Shown: one piece after another, positions 1-5,107 of the stretch | Layout of the letters: each line of letters begins with the position of its first letter | How positions within the stretch are numbered: position 1 is the stretch's first letter | Notes under the pieces: model-generated | Seen by the model: only the letters and a program-made list of their open reading frames with translations | The model's database searches: none | Told to the model about the DNA's origin: nothing | Assembly (NCBI GenBank): GCA_002359075.1 | Contig: DEQA01000027.1 | Span: 1-5,440, forward strand | DNA length: 5,440 bases | Direction of reading: 5' to 3' | Origin: Planococcaceae bacterium UBA3378 | Lineage (GTDB): Bacteria > Bacillota > Bacilli > Bacillales_A > Planococcaceae | Program-made: the position numbers and the translations under genes

Positions 1-65
1 GTTGGAGCATTGGAAAGTTTTTTCTCTGTCTTTATTGACGGTTAATCATTAACACTTCATAGCAT

Positions 66-89
66 GTTCGCTCCTTTTTTTGAGCGGAC
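66..89. other. Hairpin covering an orphan Shine-Dalgarno sequence
   Basis: Positions 66-73 (GTTCGCTC) pair with 82-89 (GAGCGGAC) in an 8-bp stem with one G-U pair and an 8-nt loop. Read on the minus strand, downstream of the last operon gene, the loop and 3' arm spell AAAAAAAGGAG, a strong ribosome binding site. It is followed by ATG CTA TGA, which stops after two codons. No T-run follows the stem, so it is a poor intrinsic terminator. It may be a leftover of a decayed downstream gene or a chance structure. The rest of 1-143 shows nothing else I can name. Confidence 0.25.
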
Positions 90-143
90 TTGTTATCCTT
101 ATACCTCAAGGGAAGATGCCGGCATTTTTTATAATTGTCTTCT

Positions 144-914
144 TTATTTTTTAGCATACACAGTGTACGTTCGTGGTTCCGTAAAGCCTAACTTACGGGC
201 TAATTGGACAGAGGCAATGTTATCAGTATTACATTCCCAGCGCGGCTGAATATTATGTGAAAGACAGTGGTCAATGAATTGCTCCGCAACGAAGAATGCT
301 AATCCTTTTCCTCTATAATTTGCATCCGTGATGATATCTATTTCTGCATAGTCAATTGATGCAAATATGGATACTCCTTCACTGATGATTTGATTTTTCT
401 CTTTCAGGACAAAGCCGACACCATGCTGAAGGAAGTTATCTATAGAATCCCAGTATTCATTGTAATAGTCCTCGTCAAATTCTTTTGATTGCTCAATATG
501 GGTTCTGGTTATTTTTTCTGCTTGGTAGGGACGAGCGGTATTTGTTTTTCTGTTTCGATAAGCTGCTTGTTCAAACGTAAAGGCATAGCGTTCGATTTTT
601 CGAATTCTATTTCCCAGCGCGTTTTCTACTATCCGGTTCCATTCTTCTGAATAAGAAAACAATGTAAAGCGTTCATTTTTAGCTGCTGCTTCATCAAAAA
701 CAGCAGCAATCCTTTCCATAAACGCTGCATTTCCGGTACTTCCTGTAACATAATACAAGCCCGCATTTGATTTTATAAAAATAGACTCCAAGCTGGCACA
801 ACTAGTATAAACCGTTCCGCCAATCTTACAGTCTAATATACTGAAAACAAATGTAGGTGCTTCTTTTATTTGCTTTTTTAATAAAAGGTAATCTTTTTGA
901 GATACGATGTTCAT
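144..914 (-). CDS. GNAT family N-acetyltransferase (GNAT_acetyltran type)
   Basis: This 256-residue cytoplasmic protein is predicted to transfer an acetyl group from acetyl-CoA to an amine; the acceptor is unknown. The C-terminal half carries the acetyl-CoA binding motif A: a beta strand (YAEIDIITD) followed by NYRGKGLA at about residues 199-206, the R-G-x-G pyrophosphate loop of GNAT enzymes. It then has a W-E-C segment near 226-228 and an ARKLGF ending near 239-244. The longer, poorly conserved N-terminal half plus this W-(D/E)-C layout matches the Pfam GNAT_acetyltran family (PF12746) better than the ordinary 150-residue GNATs. The start is the ATG at 912-914, preceded by AGGAG seven bases upstream. 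It is the last gene of the five-gene minus-strand cluster, 33 nt after the Nudix gene. The fold is fairly certain; the substrate is not known. Confidence 0.85.
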   Translation of the reverse strand: MNIVSQKDYLLLKKQIKEAPTFVFSILDCKIGGTVYTSCASLESIFIKSNAGLYYVTGSTGNAAFMERIAAVFDEAAAKNERFTLFSYSEEWNRIVENALGNRIRKIERYAFTFEQAAYRNRKTNTARPYQAEKITRTHIEQSKEFDEDYYNEYWDSIDNFLQHGVGFVLKEKNQIISEGVSIFASIDYAEIDIITDANYRGKGLAFFVAEQFIDHCLSHNIQPRWECNTDNIASVQLARKLGFTEPRTYTVYAKK

Positions 915-947
915 TTTACTTCTCCTGTCTTTTTATGTGGAAATATA

Positions 948-1451
948 TTACATACATTCAATCGAAAGTGCTTCCTGTAAAATCTCCACCGCCAGCCCGT
1001 GGTCGTTCATCACAAACGGCACCTCGCTCGGCTCCACCCAAATGCGGGTTGTTGCTTCATATTCCCGGAGAAACGGCATGCATTCTGTTACAACAAGACG
1101 GTAAAAAGCCTGGTAGCCGATGAGCGGGTATTTGCCATGCGGATCAAACATTGGATTTTCCTTATGGCTTACCTCGATGGCACCGAGATAGCGGAGCGTC
1201 CCTTTTACGTACGCTTCCTCATATACTTCTCGGTGAATGGTCTCCTCAAGCCACTCGCCTTGTTCGATATGGCCTCCCGGAAAGTTGAATCCTCTGTTCG
1301 GTATTTGAGTCAATAGAATCTGTTCGCCTTTTACACATACCGCATGCACACTTGTAAAAATGGTGTCTGCTGATAGGTCCATATCCGGTATCCAAGTAAG
1401 CCGGACATTTCCGCCGCCCCACTTTACATAAATTGATTGCAGCTGCTTCAT
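948..1451 (-). CDS. Nudix hydrolase
   Basis: This 167-residue Nudix (MutT-type) hydrolase is expected to cleave a nucleoside diphosphate linked to another moiety, with a divalent metal. The Nudix box spans residues 60-82: G60, E66, R74-E75 and E78-E79 sit at the exact consensus spacing (G-x5-E-x7-R-E-U-x-E-E-x-G-U). The glycine normally found three residues after the first Glu of the E-E pair is Tyr81 here. The preceding FNFPGG segment (55-60) is typical of the loop before the box. The N-terminal 30 residues are an extension before the central sheet. The start ATG (1449-1451) has AAAGGGGG eight bases upstream. The gene lies 31 nt after the S51 peptidase gene and 33 nt before the last GNAT gene. 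The substrate cannot be told from the sequence. Confidence 0.9.
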   Translation of the reverse strand: MKQLQSIYVKWGGGNVRLTWIPDMDLSADTIFTSVHAVCVKGEQILLTQIPNRGFNFPGGHIEQGEWLEETIHREVYEEAYVKGTLRYLGAIEVSHKENPMFDPHGKYPLIGYQAFYRLVVTECMPFLREYEATTRIWVEPSEVPFVMNDHGLAVEILQEALSIECM

Positions 1452-1482
1452 TCTGTTTTCCCCCTTTGTTTCATTGCAGCGA

Positions 1483-2091
1483 TTATACGGTCAGCCGGAC
1501 GAGCAGCTCTTCATTACGAAAATGCAGCGTTTCATCGTCAGTTAACAGATAGCTTGGCAAAGCCCCATTTTTTTCCTGACACTGATCAAACGCTTTCTTG
1601 CGTGCCGGCTCCTGATAGTGCGGGCAGAAAATGCCTGCTAGCATGCCGAGTCCCTGTACTTCCTCATAGGTTCCATCCTCTTTTTCGCAAAGGCACACAT
1701 CAAACCAGCACATAGCCCCTGCACTGATGCCTGCCAGAACAGTCCCTTGCAGGTAAGCATTTTTCAATAGCAGATCAAACTCTGCTTCCCGCCACTTTTT
1801 CAACATAAACTGTGTATTTCCTCCGCCAACATACAATATGTCCTGCTCCATTAGGAAAGCCTGCATCGAAGGGGCTGCCAGCTTGTCCTGCGGGATATGA
1901 GTCGTCTCGCAATGAGGAAACGCTTCGTAAAAGCGGTCGATATACCCTTGGGCATCGTTACTTGCTGTTGGGATAAAGCAGATTTTCACCGTTTTGTTAT
2001 GTTTTGCTTGGCTCATGATATATTCATCGATATAGCTAGGCATATACTGCGAAAATCCGCCGCCTGCTATTGCAATGATCGTACGGTTCAT
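1483..2091 (-). CDS. Peptidase S51 family protein (dipeptidase E-like)
   Basis: This 202-residue cytoplasmic serine peptidase-like protein belongs to the peptidase E/S51 family of the class I glutamine-amidotransferase fold, whose characterised members cleave Asp-X dipeptides or cyanophycin dipeptides. Residues 5-12 (IIAIAGGG) form the first strand and glycine loop. YVGGGNT (87-93) is the family turn before the nucleophile elbow. GISAGAMCW (121-129) carries the catalytic Ser123. FCPHY (155-159) carries the likely catalytic His158. The closest well-known Bacillus relative would be YgaJ-like proteins, somewhat longer than this one. I chose the ATG at 2089-2091 because AAAGGAG lies seven bases upstream; the upstream in-frame ATG at 2112 lacks a site and would place that Shine-Dalgarno inside the coding region. 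It follows the two-domain GNAT gene by 21 nt. Exact specificity is unknown. Confidence 0.88.
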   Translation of the reverse strand: MNRTIIAIAGGGFSQYMPSYIDEYIMSQAKHNKTVKICFIPTASNDAQGYIDRFYEAFPHCETTHIPQDKLAAPSMQAFLMEQDILYVGGGNTQFMLKKWREAEFDLLLKNAYLQGTVLAGISAGAMCWFDVCLCEKEDGTYEEVQGLGMLAGIFCPHYQEPARKKAFDQCQEKNGALPSYLLTDDETLHFRNEELLVRLTV

Positions 2092-2098
2092 AGGCGTA

Positions 2099-2105
2099 CT
2101 CCTTT
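2099..2105 (-). promoter_or_regulatory. Ribosome binding site deciding the S51 gene start
   Basis: The minus strand reads AAAGGAG here, seven bases before the ATG at 2089-2091. It supports that start over the in-frame ATG at 2110-2112, which lies upstream of the site. Confidence 0.8.
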
Positions 2106-2112
2106 CTATCAT

Positions 2113-2979
2113 TTATCTTTTTAAAACGTAGCTGTACAGGACGTCCTTTCGTTCAAAGCCTGCCTTTTCGTACACATGATTCGCCTGGTCATTTTGATGA
2201 TCCACACATAGCTGGATACTCTCGATTTCAGGAAAACGGAATATTTCCTCCAGCACTTCCTTCAGCAGCGATGTACCGAGTCCCCGGTTTTGTGCAGCAG
2301 GAGAAATTGCGATGTATTCAAGCTTTGCCTCCTTCATTTCCCGGTCAATTTCAAAGTAGGCATAGCCAATGACCCCATCCTGTTCTGTTTTCACGATTCG
2401 TAAAATACGCTCGTCATTTAACCGGCTCAAAATGTCTGCTGCGTTGTAGTATGTATGCGGGAATGCAGTATCATGAAGGTCGCAGAAGGCGTTTTCATCT
2501 TCTGTGGCAAAGGGTTTACTCATCCGCTCTTTTACCGGCTGTAACTGGTCCCGTTTCATTAAAAGCGTCAGATGTTCGCCGGTTTTCTGTGCGCCCAGCT
2601 GTTTCATAAACTGCTGCTGCATCCGGTTTTCTTCATTCAAAAAGAAGAAAAACTTCTGTACGTCCGGATAGGCTTGACTGCAGGTTTCCCATAATCGCAG
2701 CTGTTCTTCTGGTGCAGCCGACCGGTTAAACGGTCCCCATACTTCCGCTACTGCCCCGTCCATATCCAGCCCAAGAGCGGCTGATAGTTTTCCCGCTTCA
2801 TTCCTTACTACAAAGAAGGCCGCATTTCCGTCTGGATCGATAAAGTCTTCCGTAAGCGTCTGTTCGATTTCCCGCGCATTGTCCCCACAGTAGCCGATAT
2901 GCGTGTGCTTTTGCTGATTCACTGTTGCAAGAAAATGTGCCAGCTCTTGAAATGCTGCTCTTTCGATTGTTTTTTCCAT
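2113..2979 (-). CDS. Two-domain GNAT family N-acetyltransferase
   Basis: This 288-residue protein is about twice a single GNAT length. The C-terminal half (about 150-288) is a standard acetyl-CoA-dependent GNAT domain: strand KLEYIAISP, the motif A loop QNRGLG (230-235, Q-x-x-G-x-G), a QLCVDHQND strand and turn with the following helix, and YEKAGF near 270-275. The N-terminal half (about 1-140) has GNAT-like strands and spacing (FFVVRNEAGKLSAALGL, FFFLNEENRMQQQFMKQLGA) but lacks a clear Q/R-x-x-G-x-G loop. It is probably a degenerate GNAT domain serving structure or substrate binding. The ATG at 2977-2979 has AAGGGGA about nine bases upstream. It starts 14 nt after the stop of the preceding GNAT gene, suggesting co-transcription and perhaps related substrates. 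The acceptor cannot be deduced. Confidence 0.88.
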   Translation of the reverse strand: MEKTIERAAFQELAHFLATVNQQKHTHIGYCGDNAREIEQTLTEDFIDPDGNAAFFVVRNEAGKLSAALGLDMDGAVAEVWGPFNRSAAPEEQLRLWETCSQAYPDVQKFFFFLNEENRMQQQFMKQLGAQKTGEHLTLLMKRDQLQPVKERMSKPFATEDENAFCDLHDTAFPHTYYNAADILSRLNDERILRIVKTEQDGVIGYAYFEIDREMKEAKLEYIAISPAAQNRGLGTSLLKEVLEEIFRFPEIESIQLCVDHQNDQANHVYEKAGFERKDVLYSYVLKR

Positions 2980-2993
2980 ATTGCTACATCCCC

Positions 2994-3461
2994 TTATAAA
3001 TAGTAGCTCATGACGATTTGCTCGCCTCTTTTGCCGATATTGCGTCTTCCTTCATCGATATAACCGCATTTTTTATATAATCCCTGTGCTGCTGTGTTCC
3101 GGAGATTCACCCCAAGGACAATTTCTGTTATATGAGGGAAATGATTTCTGACAAAGTCCGGCAGCAGCAGAAGGGACTGCTTTGCATAGCCCTTTCCCTG
3201 ATGATTGAAATCGGTGGAAAATGCCCGCAGCAGGATCGCCTGCGGATTGTCTGAGTAGATTTTCGGCCCTTCGTTTTCATGCAATACAAAAAAAGTGACG
3301 AGCTTCCCCCCGTCTATCGCAAGAATACAGTGGCGGTCTTGTTCCTCCTGTGCCAGCTTAATGCAGTCGAGCGGTGTGCCTGTAAATTCAAGCTGCTCCT
3401 CTGAAAGCTTGTACTGCTCGATGAACGGCCAAAAGGATTCGCTATATGATAAAAGTTCCAT
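2994..3461 (-). CDS. GNAT family N-acetyltransferase
   Basis: This 155-residue single-domain GNAT acetyltransferase is first in the minus-strand cluster. Motif A is clear: strand AILLRAFSTD (75-84), then the acetyl-CoA loop NHQGKGYA (86-93, with Q88-x-x-G91 spacing). Motif B follows, with EIVLGVNLRNTAAQGLYKKCGY-type sequence ending near residue 134. Length and architecture are those of ordinary bacterial GNAT enzymes; the acceptor is unknown. An in-frame GTG at 3468-3470 would add three residues. I prefer the ATG at 3459-3461 because the GTG lies inside the Shine-Dalgarno (GGGGTG, six bases before the ATG) and has no site of its own. No convincing promoter was found upstream. Confidence 0.88.
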   Translation of the reverse strand: MELLSYSESFWPFIEQYKLSEEQLEFTGTPLDCIKLAQEEQDRHCILAIDGGKLVTFFVLHENEGPKIYSDNPQAILLRAFSTDFNHQGKGYAKQSLLLLPDFVRNHFPHITEIVLGVNLRNTAAQGLYKKCGYIDEGRRNIGKRGEQIVMSYYL

Positions 3462-3464
3462 TGT

Positions 3465-3473
3465 CTCCACCCC
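3465..3473 (-). promoter_or_regulatory. Ribosome binding site deciding the first operon gene start
   Basis: The minus strand reads GGGGTGGAG. The GGGGTG part matches the GAGGTG portion of the Bacillales anti-SD complement with one wobble and is six bases from the ATG. The alternative GTG start lies within it and so is unlikely. Confidence 0.6.
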
Positions 3474-3503
3474 GTTGTATATAATTTTTGATGTTTGAAA
3501 TGA

Positions 3504-3521
3504 TTATTTCTCGGGAAATAA
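3504..3521. promoter_or_regulatory. Palindrome upstream of the GNAT operon (possible operator)
   Basis: TTATTTC (3504-3510) and GAAATAA (3515-3521) form a perfect 7-bp inverted repeat around TCGG. It lies about 43 nt upstream of the first operon gene, so it could be an operator or a small leader hairpin. It is AT-rich and unsupported by a recognised promoter. Confidence 0.25.
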
Positions 3522-3704
3522 GTTTTCTTCATTTTTCAGCAAATACTAAAAAGCTGTCCTGCTGTGTTTCCTGTGCTTTCGTTACTGCACGCTCCCTCAC
3601 TCCTTCTCCTTACTTCTATTTTAACTTGAAGAAAAATTCCTTTTCAACAAATAGTTGGAAAAAATATTCTTTTTAAAAAAGGCCTTCTTCGGGGGACGAA
3701 TACA

Positions 3705-3803
3705 ATGAACGGCCAAGTCCTCCCTGCCCAATACCTCTTTATCTCGCGTAAGGAAGAGACCGGCTGGAAACTGCTGCGCGAATTTATTGAATTGGAAAGA
3801 TAA
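3705..3803 (+). CDS. Small ORF of unknown function, or 3' remnant of a lost gene
   Basis: This 32-codon ORF encodes a peptide beginning MNGQVLPAQYLFIS and ending REFIELER. GGGGG lies nine bases before the ATG, a fair ribosome binding site. Codon choice is richer in G and C (CTC, GCC, CGC, GGC, CTG) than the flanking AT-rich DNA, which is gene-like. The frame stays open upstream back to a TGA near 3626, so it could be the tail of a decayed larger gene. The peptide has no membrane segment or signal peptide and reads like the folded C-terminus of a globular protein. I do not recognise it. Its TAA overlaps the A-run of the opposing terminator. Confidence 0.3.
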   Translation: MNGQVLPAQYLFISRKEETGWKLLREFIELER

Positions 3804-3834
3804 AAAAAAGCAGCTATCAAACAAGACGGCTGCT
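3802..3834 (-). terminator. Rho-independent terminator of the helical-protein gene
   Basis: On the minus strand AGCAGC (3834-3829) pairs with GCTGCT (3814-3809) across a 14-nt loop, and a run of T follows at once (A3802-A3809 on the plus strand). It lies about 21 nt beyond the stop codon at 3855, the expected place for an intrinsic terminator of that gene. Confidence 0.75.
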
Positions 3835-3854
3835 CAAAGGCTTTCTTATAAAAG

Positions 3855-4481
3855 CTATGCGATGGTTGACTGAAGACTGTTATGTACTCCTTCGGTCAAT
3901 TCTTCCGGATGCCATATACTGCCTTTTTGATTAATCATGGACGACATTTCCTCCACCACTTCTTCCAGCATTTGCTCGGTCATCACTTCAATCAGCAATT
4001 GCTTCACAATGCACTTGGAAGAGGAGATGGACTTTACATAGTAAAACACCTCCAACGGTGAAAGAGATGATTCCTCCATAATCATTTTTATCATCCAATT
4101 GGCAAATTGCTCAATGATGATCATGACCTTCTCTGCCTCAAAGTGATTTTTCCAAAACGACATAAATACTTGACGGTGTACCTCAATAAAATACTCATCC
4201 TTCTTGCTGACAAAGAAAAAACGAAGATAGTGTTCAACCTGTTGGGCTGTATATGGATTTTTCCCTGCCGGTGCTATTTCCTCCAGATAACTCATGAAAA
4301 TCGCACTCAATGCCAGCTTATTTTCCTGGCATTTTTCATACAAGGATTGAAGTTTTCGTTCATCTGAATAAGTAAAATCACATAACACCAACAACTCCTG
4401 TAACTGGTTAGCTACGGAAGCTTCCTTTTTCCATGAAAGTGTCTCCTGCATTTTCGCCCTTGGTTTCACTACTGAAAACAT
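3855..4481 (-). CDS. Uncharacterised all-helical protein, possible protoglobin/globin-sensor-like domain
   Basis: This 208-residue protein has no signal peptide or membrane segment and is almost entirely predicted helix. Residues about 28-180 resemble the layout of protoglobin/HemAT-type globin sensor domains. These comprise an opening LLVLCDFTYSDERKLQSLY region, a helix ending in IFMSYLEE (61-68), then HYLRFFF (84-90) and a helix with His102 (EVHRQVFM), which may correspond to the proximal heme histidine. A long amphipathic helix follows. The hallmark G-L-x-P-x-W-Y after that histidine and the distal tyrosine are not evident, so heme binding is uncertain. A non-heme globin fold, as in RsbR N-domains, is equally possible. 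There is no methyl-accepting, GGDEF or STAS domain; a 40-residue tail ends it. The ATG has GGGGGGAA upstream, and a terminator follows at 3802-3834. The family assignment is tentative; the gene itself is confident. Confidence 0.8.
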   Translation of the reverse strand: MFSVVKPRAKMQETLSWKKEASVANQLQELLVLCDFTYSDERKLQSLYEKCQENKLALSAIFMSYLEEIAPAGKNPYTAQQVEHYLRFFFVSKKDEYFIEVHRQVFMSFWKNHFEAEKVMIIIEQFANWMIKMIMEESSLSPLEVFYYVKSISSSKCIVKQLLIEVMTEQMLEEVVEEMSSMINQKGSIWHPEELTEGVHNSLQSTIA

Positions 4482-4612
4482 ACTACTATTCCCCCCGCGT
4501 TGATTTTAAAGCACAGAAAAATGTCAACAATTACAATGATTGAGAGAACAATACGGGTAGATATTTCCTTTGCTAGTATGCCGATCATGCAGCACACTAA
4601 AGCATAGGGCAT
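4469..4612 (-). CDS. Candidate 47-residue hydrophobic small protein
   Basis: This ORF starts at the ATG at 4610-4612 with GAGG five bases upstream and ends at TAG, overlapping the start of the helical-protein gene by 13 nt in another frame. The peptide is hydrophobic: ALVCCMIGILA at 4-14, a charged hinge (KEISTR, 15-20), then IVLSIIVIVDIFLCF at 21-35, consistent with one or two membrane segments. It contains four cysteines. The close overlap resembles translational coupling, but hydrophobic frames arise easily in AT-rich DNA and I know no homologue. Its start codon and ribosome site lie in the loop of the hairpin at 4597-4632. Confidence 0.28.
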   Translation of the reverse strand: MPYALVCCMIGILAKEISTRIVLSIIVIVDIFLCFKINAGGIVVCFQ

Positions 4613-4632
4613 GTCTACCTCGTTAGCTTTAG
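4597..4632 (-). promoter_or_regulatory. Hairpin presenting a start codon in its loop
   Basis: CTAAAGC (4597-4603) and GCTTTAG (4626-4632) form a perfect 7-bp inverted repeat with a 22-nt loop. On the minus strand the loop holds GAGG and the ATG of the candidate 47-codon ORF. A second possible pairing, ATAGGG upstream (near 4639-4645) with CCCTAT (4604-4609) just after the ATG, would interlock with it. This could be a translational control element or chance. Confidence 0.25.
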
Positions 4633-4697
4633 AAAACCTTCCCTATTCTATTTCTCTCTATCTCTACATACTTATATATTTATAAATTCGCGAAAAT

Positions 4698-4714
4698 ATT
4701 ACATTATTTTTACA
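4698..4714 (-). promoter_or_regulatory. WalR (YycF)-like direct repeat, also PhoP-box-like on the plus strand
   Basis: The minus strand reads TGTAAA, five bases, TGTAAT, an exact match to the WalR consensus TGTWAH-N5-TGTWAH. On the plus strand the same site is ATTACA-N5-TTTACA, similar to PhoP-type repeats. It overlaps the -35 hexamer at 4709-4714. WalR is known to control cwlO-type genes in Bacillus, and such a gene lies downstream, but nearly 500 nt away. The AT-rich setting makes chance matches likely. Confidence 0.35.
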
Positions 4715-4736
4715 ATATTTTTAATTATTTTATGAT
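4709..4736 (+). promoter_or_regulatory. Probable sigma-A promoter
   Basis: TTTACA (4709-4714) matches five of six -35 bases. TATGAT (4731-4736) matches five of six -10 bases, with a 16-bp spacer. Transcription would start near 4743, a few bases before the inverted repeats of the structured element. The surrounding 4670-4750 is extremely AT-rich. No other promoter of this quality was found on the plus strand before the CwlO-like gene. Confidence 0.55.
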
Positions 4737-4742
4737 ATTTAT

Positions 4743-4860
4743 ATAACAGAACATTGAATAGGACATCAGAAATATAGTAACGTCCTATGAAATGATTCCT
4801 GCGAACCACGCCACATAGTAGGCACCCGGGACAAAAAGCGCCTGGGCAAGCAATGTTCCG
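4743..4860 (+). ncRNA. Predicted structured RNA element (leader or small RNA), no known family recognised
   Basis: Three inverted repeats fit one secondary structure. P1 pairs GAACATTG (4749-4756) with CAATGTTC (4851-4858), 8 perfect bp closing the element. P2 pairs ATAGGAC (4758-4764) with GTCCTAT (4782-4788), 7 perfect bp and a 17-nt loop, one base inside P1. P3 pairs CCCGGG (4825-4830) with CCTGGG (4841-4846), 6 bp with one G-U and a 10-nt loop, four bases before P1 closes. A 36-nt joining strand (4789-4824) lies between P2 and P3. P1 begins about six bases after the predicted transcription start. AGGAGG follows P1 but leads only to a very short TTG frame. It does not match the c-di-AMP (ydaO), c-di-GMP, SAM, T-box or fluoride motifs that I know. 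It could be an unassigned cis-regulator, a small RNA or a mobile repeat. Confidence 0.4.
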
Positions 4861-4882
4861 AGGAGGGATAATATATTGGTAG

Positions 4883-5041
4883 ATTCCCAGCTTTGAGAAA
4901 TACCTATAGCTTTCTGGATTCCCCCCAGTTTGAGAGAATATCCTTCATTTTTAGAAATACCCGCAGTTTAGGAGAAAATACCAGCGAATTCAGGTGGAAT
5001 ACCCGCGATTTCTGAACAAATACCCGCGAATCTATTTAAAC
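4883..5041 (+). repeat. Degenerate tandem array of eight ~20-bp units
   Basis: Each unit begins with an ATACC or related core (best form AATACCCGCGAATT) followed by an A/G-rich tail such as TTGAGAA. Cores start at 4883, 4900, 4918, 4938, 4957, 4978, 4999 and 5020. The four right-hand units are spaced exactly 21 bp and are best preserved. The left-hand units are shorter (17-20 bp) and decayed (ATTCCCAGC, ATACCTATAGC, ATTCCCCCCAG, ATATCCTTC). The array lies between the structured element and the CwlO-like gene and codes for no complete protein. It could be a repeated protein-binding site or a slipped-strand repeat. Confidence 0.75.
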
Positions 5042-5049
5042 GTCCTTAT

Positions 5050-5078
5050 TAGACAGGCTCGCGTAAAAGTGGTAGCAT
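5050..5078 (+). promoter_or_regulatory. Weak candidate promoter near the CwlO-like gene
   Basis: TAGACA (5050-5055; five of six -35 bases) and TAGCAT (5073-5078; four of six -10 bases) are separated by 17 bp. The start would fall near 5085, inside the first leader hairpin. It is weaker than the promoter at 4709-4736 and could be fortuitous. Confidence 0.25.
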
Positions 5079-5080
5079 AT

Positions 5081-5107
5081 GTTAGGTCGGTTTCTATTCG
5101 ACCTAAC
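5081..5107 (+). promoter_or_regulatory. Leader hairpin A upstream of the CwlO-like gene
   Basis: GTTAGGTCG (5081-5089) and CGACCTAAC (5099-5107) form a perfect 9-bp stem with a 9-nt loop. The following TGCCTTTCT is only moderately T-rich, so it is a weak terminator at best. It may be a leader hairpin or a dyad operator. Its 3' arm shares three bases with the 5' arm of hairpin B. Confidence 0.5.

Noticed and set aside
116..130. Perfect palindrome ATGCCGGCAT followed by six T as a terminator
   Set aside because: It has no loop, so the usable hairpin would have only about three base pairs. The T-run is also on the plus strand, away from the minus-strand operon end.
857..1316. Several plus-strand frames of 65-105 codons
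   Set aside because: They lie antisense to the well-supported Nudix and GNAT genes and show no family features.
2092..2112. Seven-residue N-terminal extension of the S51 protein from the ATG at 2112
   Set aside because: No ribosome site precedes it, whereas a perfect AAAGGAG lies inside this stretch in front of the ATG at 2091.
3477..3485. TATATA/TATAAT-like -10 sequence just upstream of the first GNAT gene
   Set aside because: On the minus strand a start from it would fall inside the ribosome binding site, and no -35 hexamer is suitably placed. On the plus strand it would face the wrong way.
3632..3673. Two AAAA-N5-TTTT boxes resembling a ComK K-box
   Set aside because: The boxes are separated by 16 bp, not the 8, 18 or 31 bp known for ComK sites, and lie in low-complexity AT-rich DNA.
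4883..5035. Minus-strand heptapeptide-repeat frame (S-R-V-F type) through the tandem array
   Set aside because: It is bounded by TAA and TAG, has no start codon with a ribosome site, and is a by-product of the 21-bp period.
4883..5041. CRISPR array
   Set aside because: The whole unit repeats with only about 20-bp period. There are no unique 30-40 bp spacers, no near-identical direct repeats, and no cas genes nearby.
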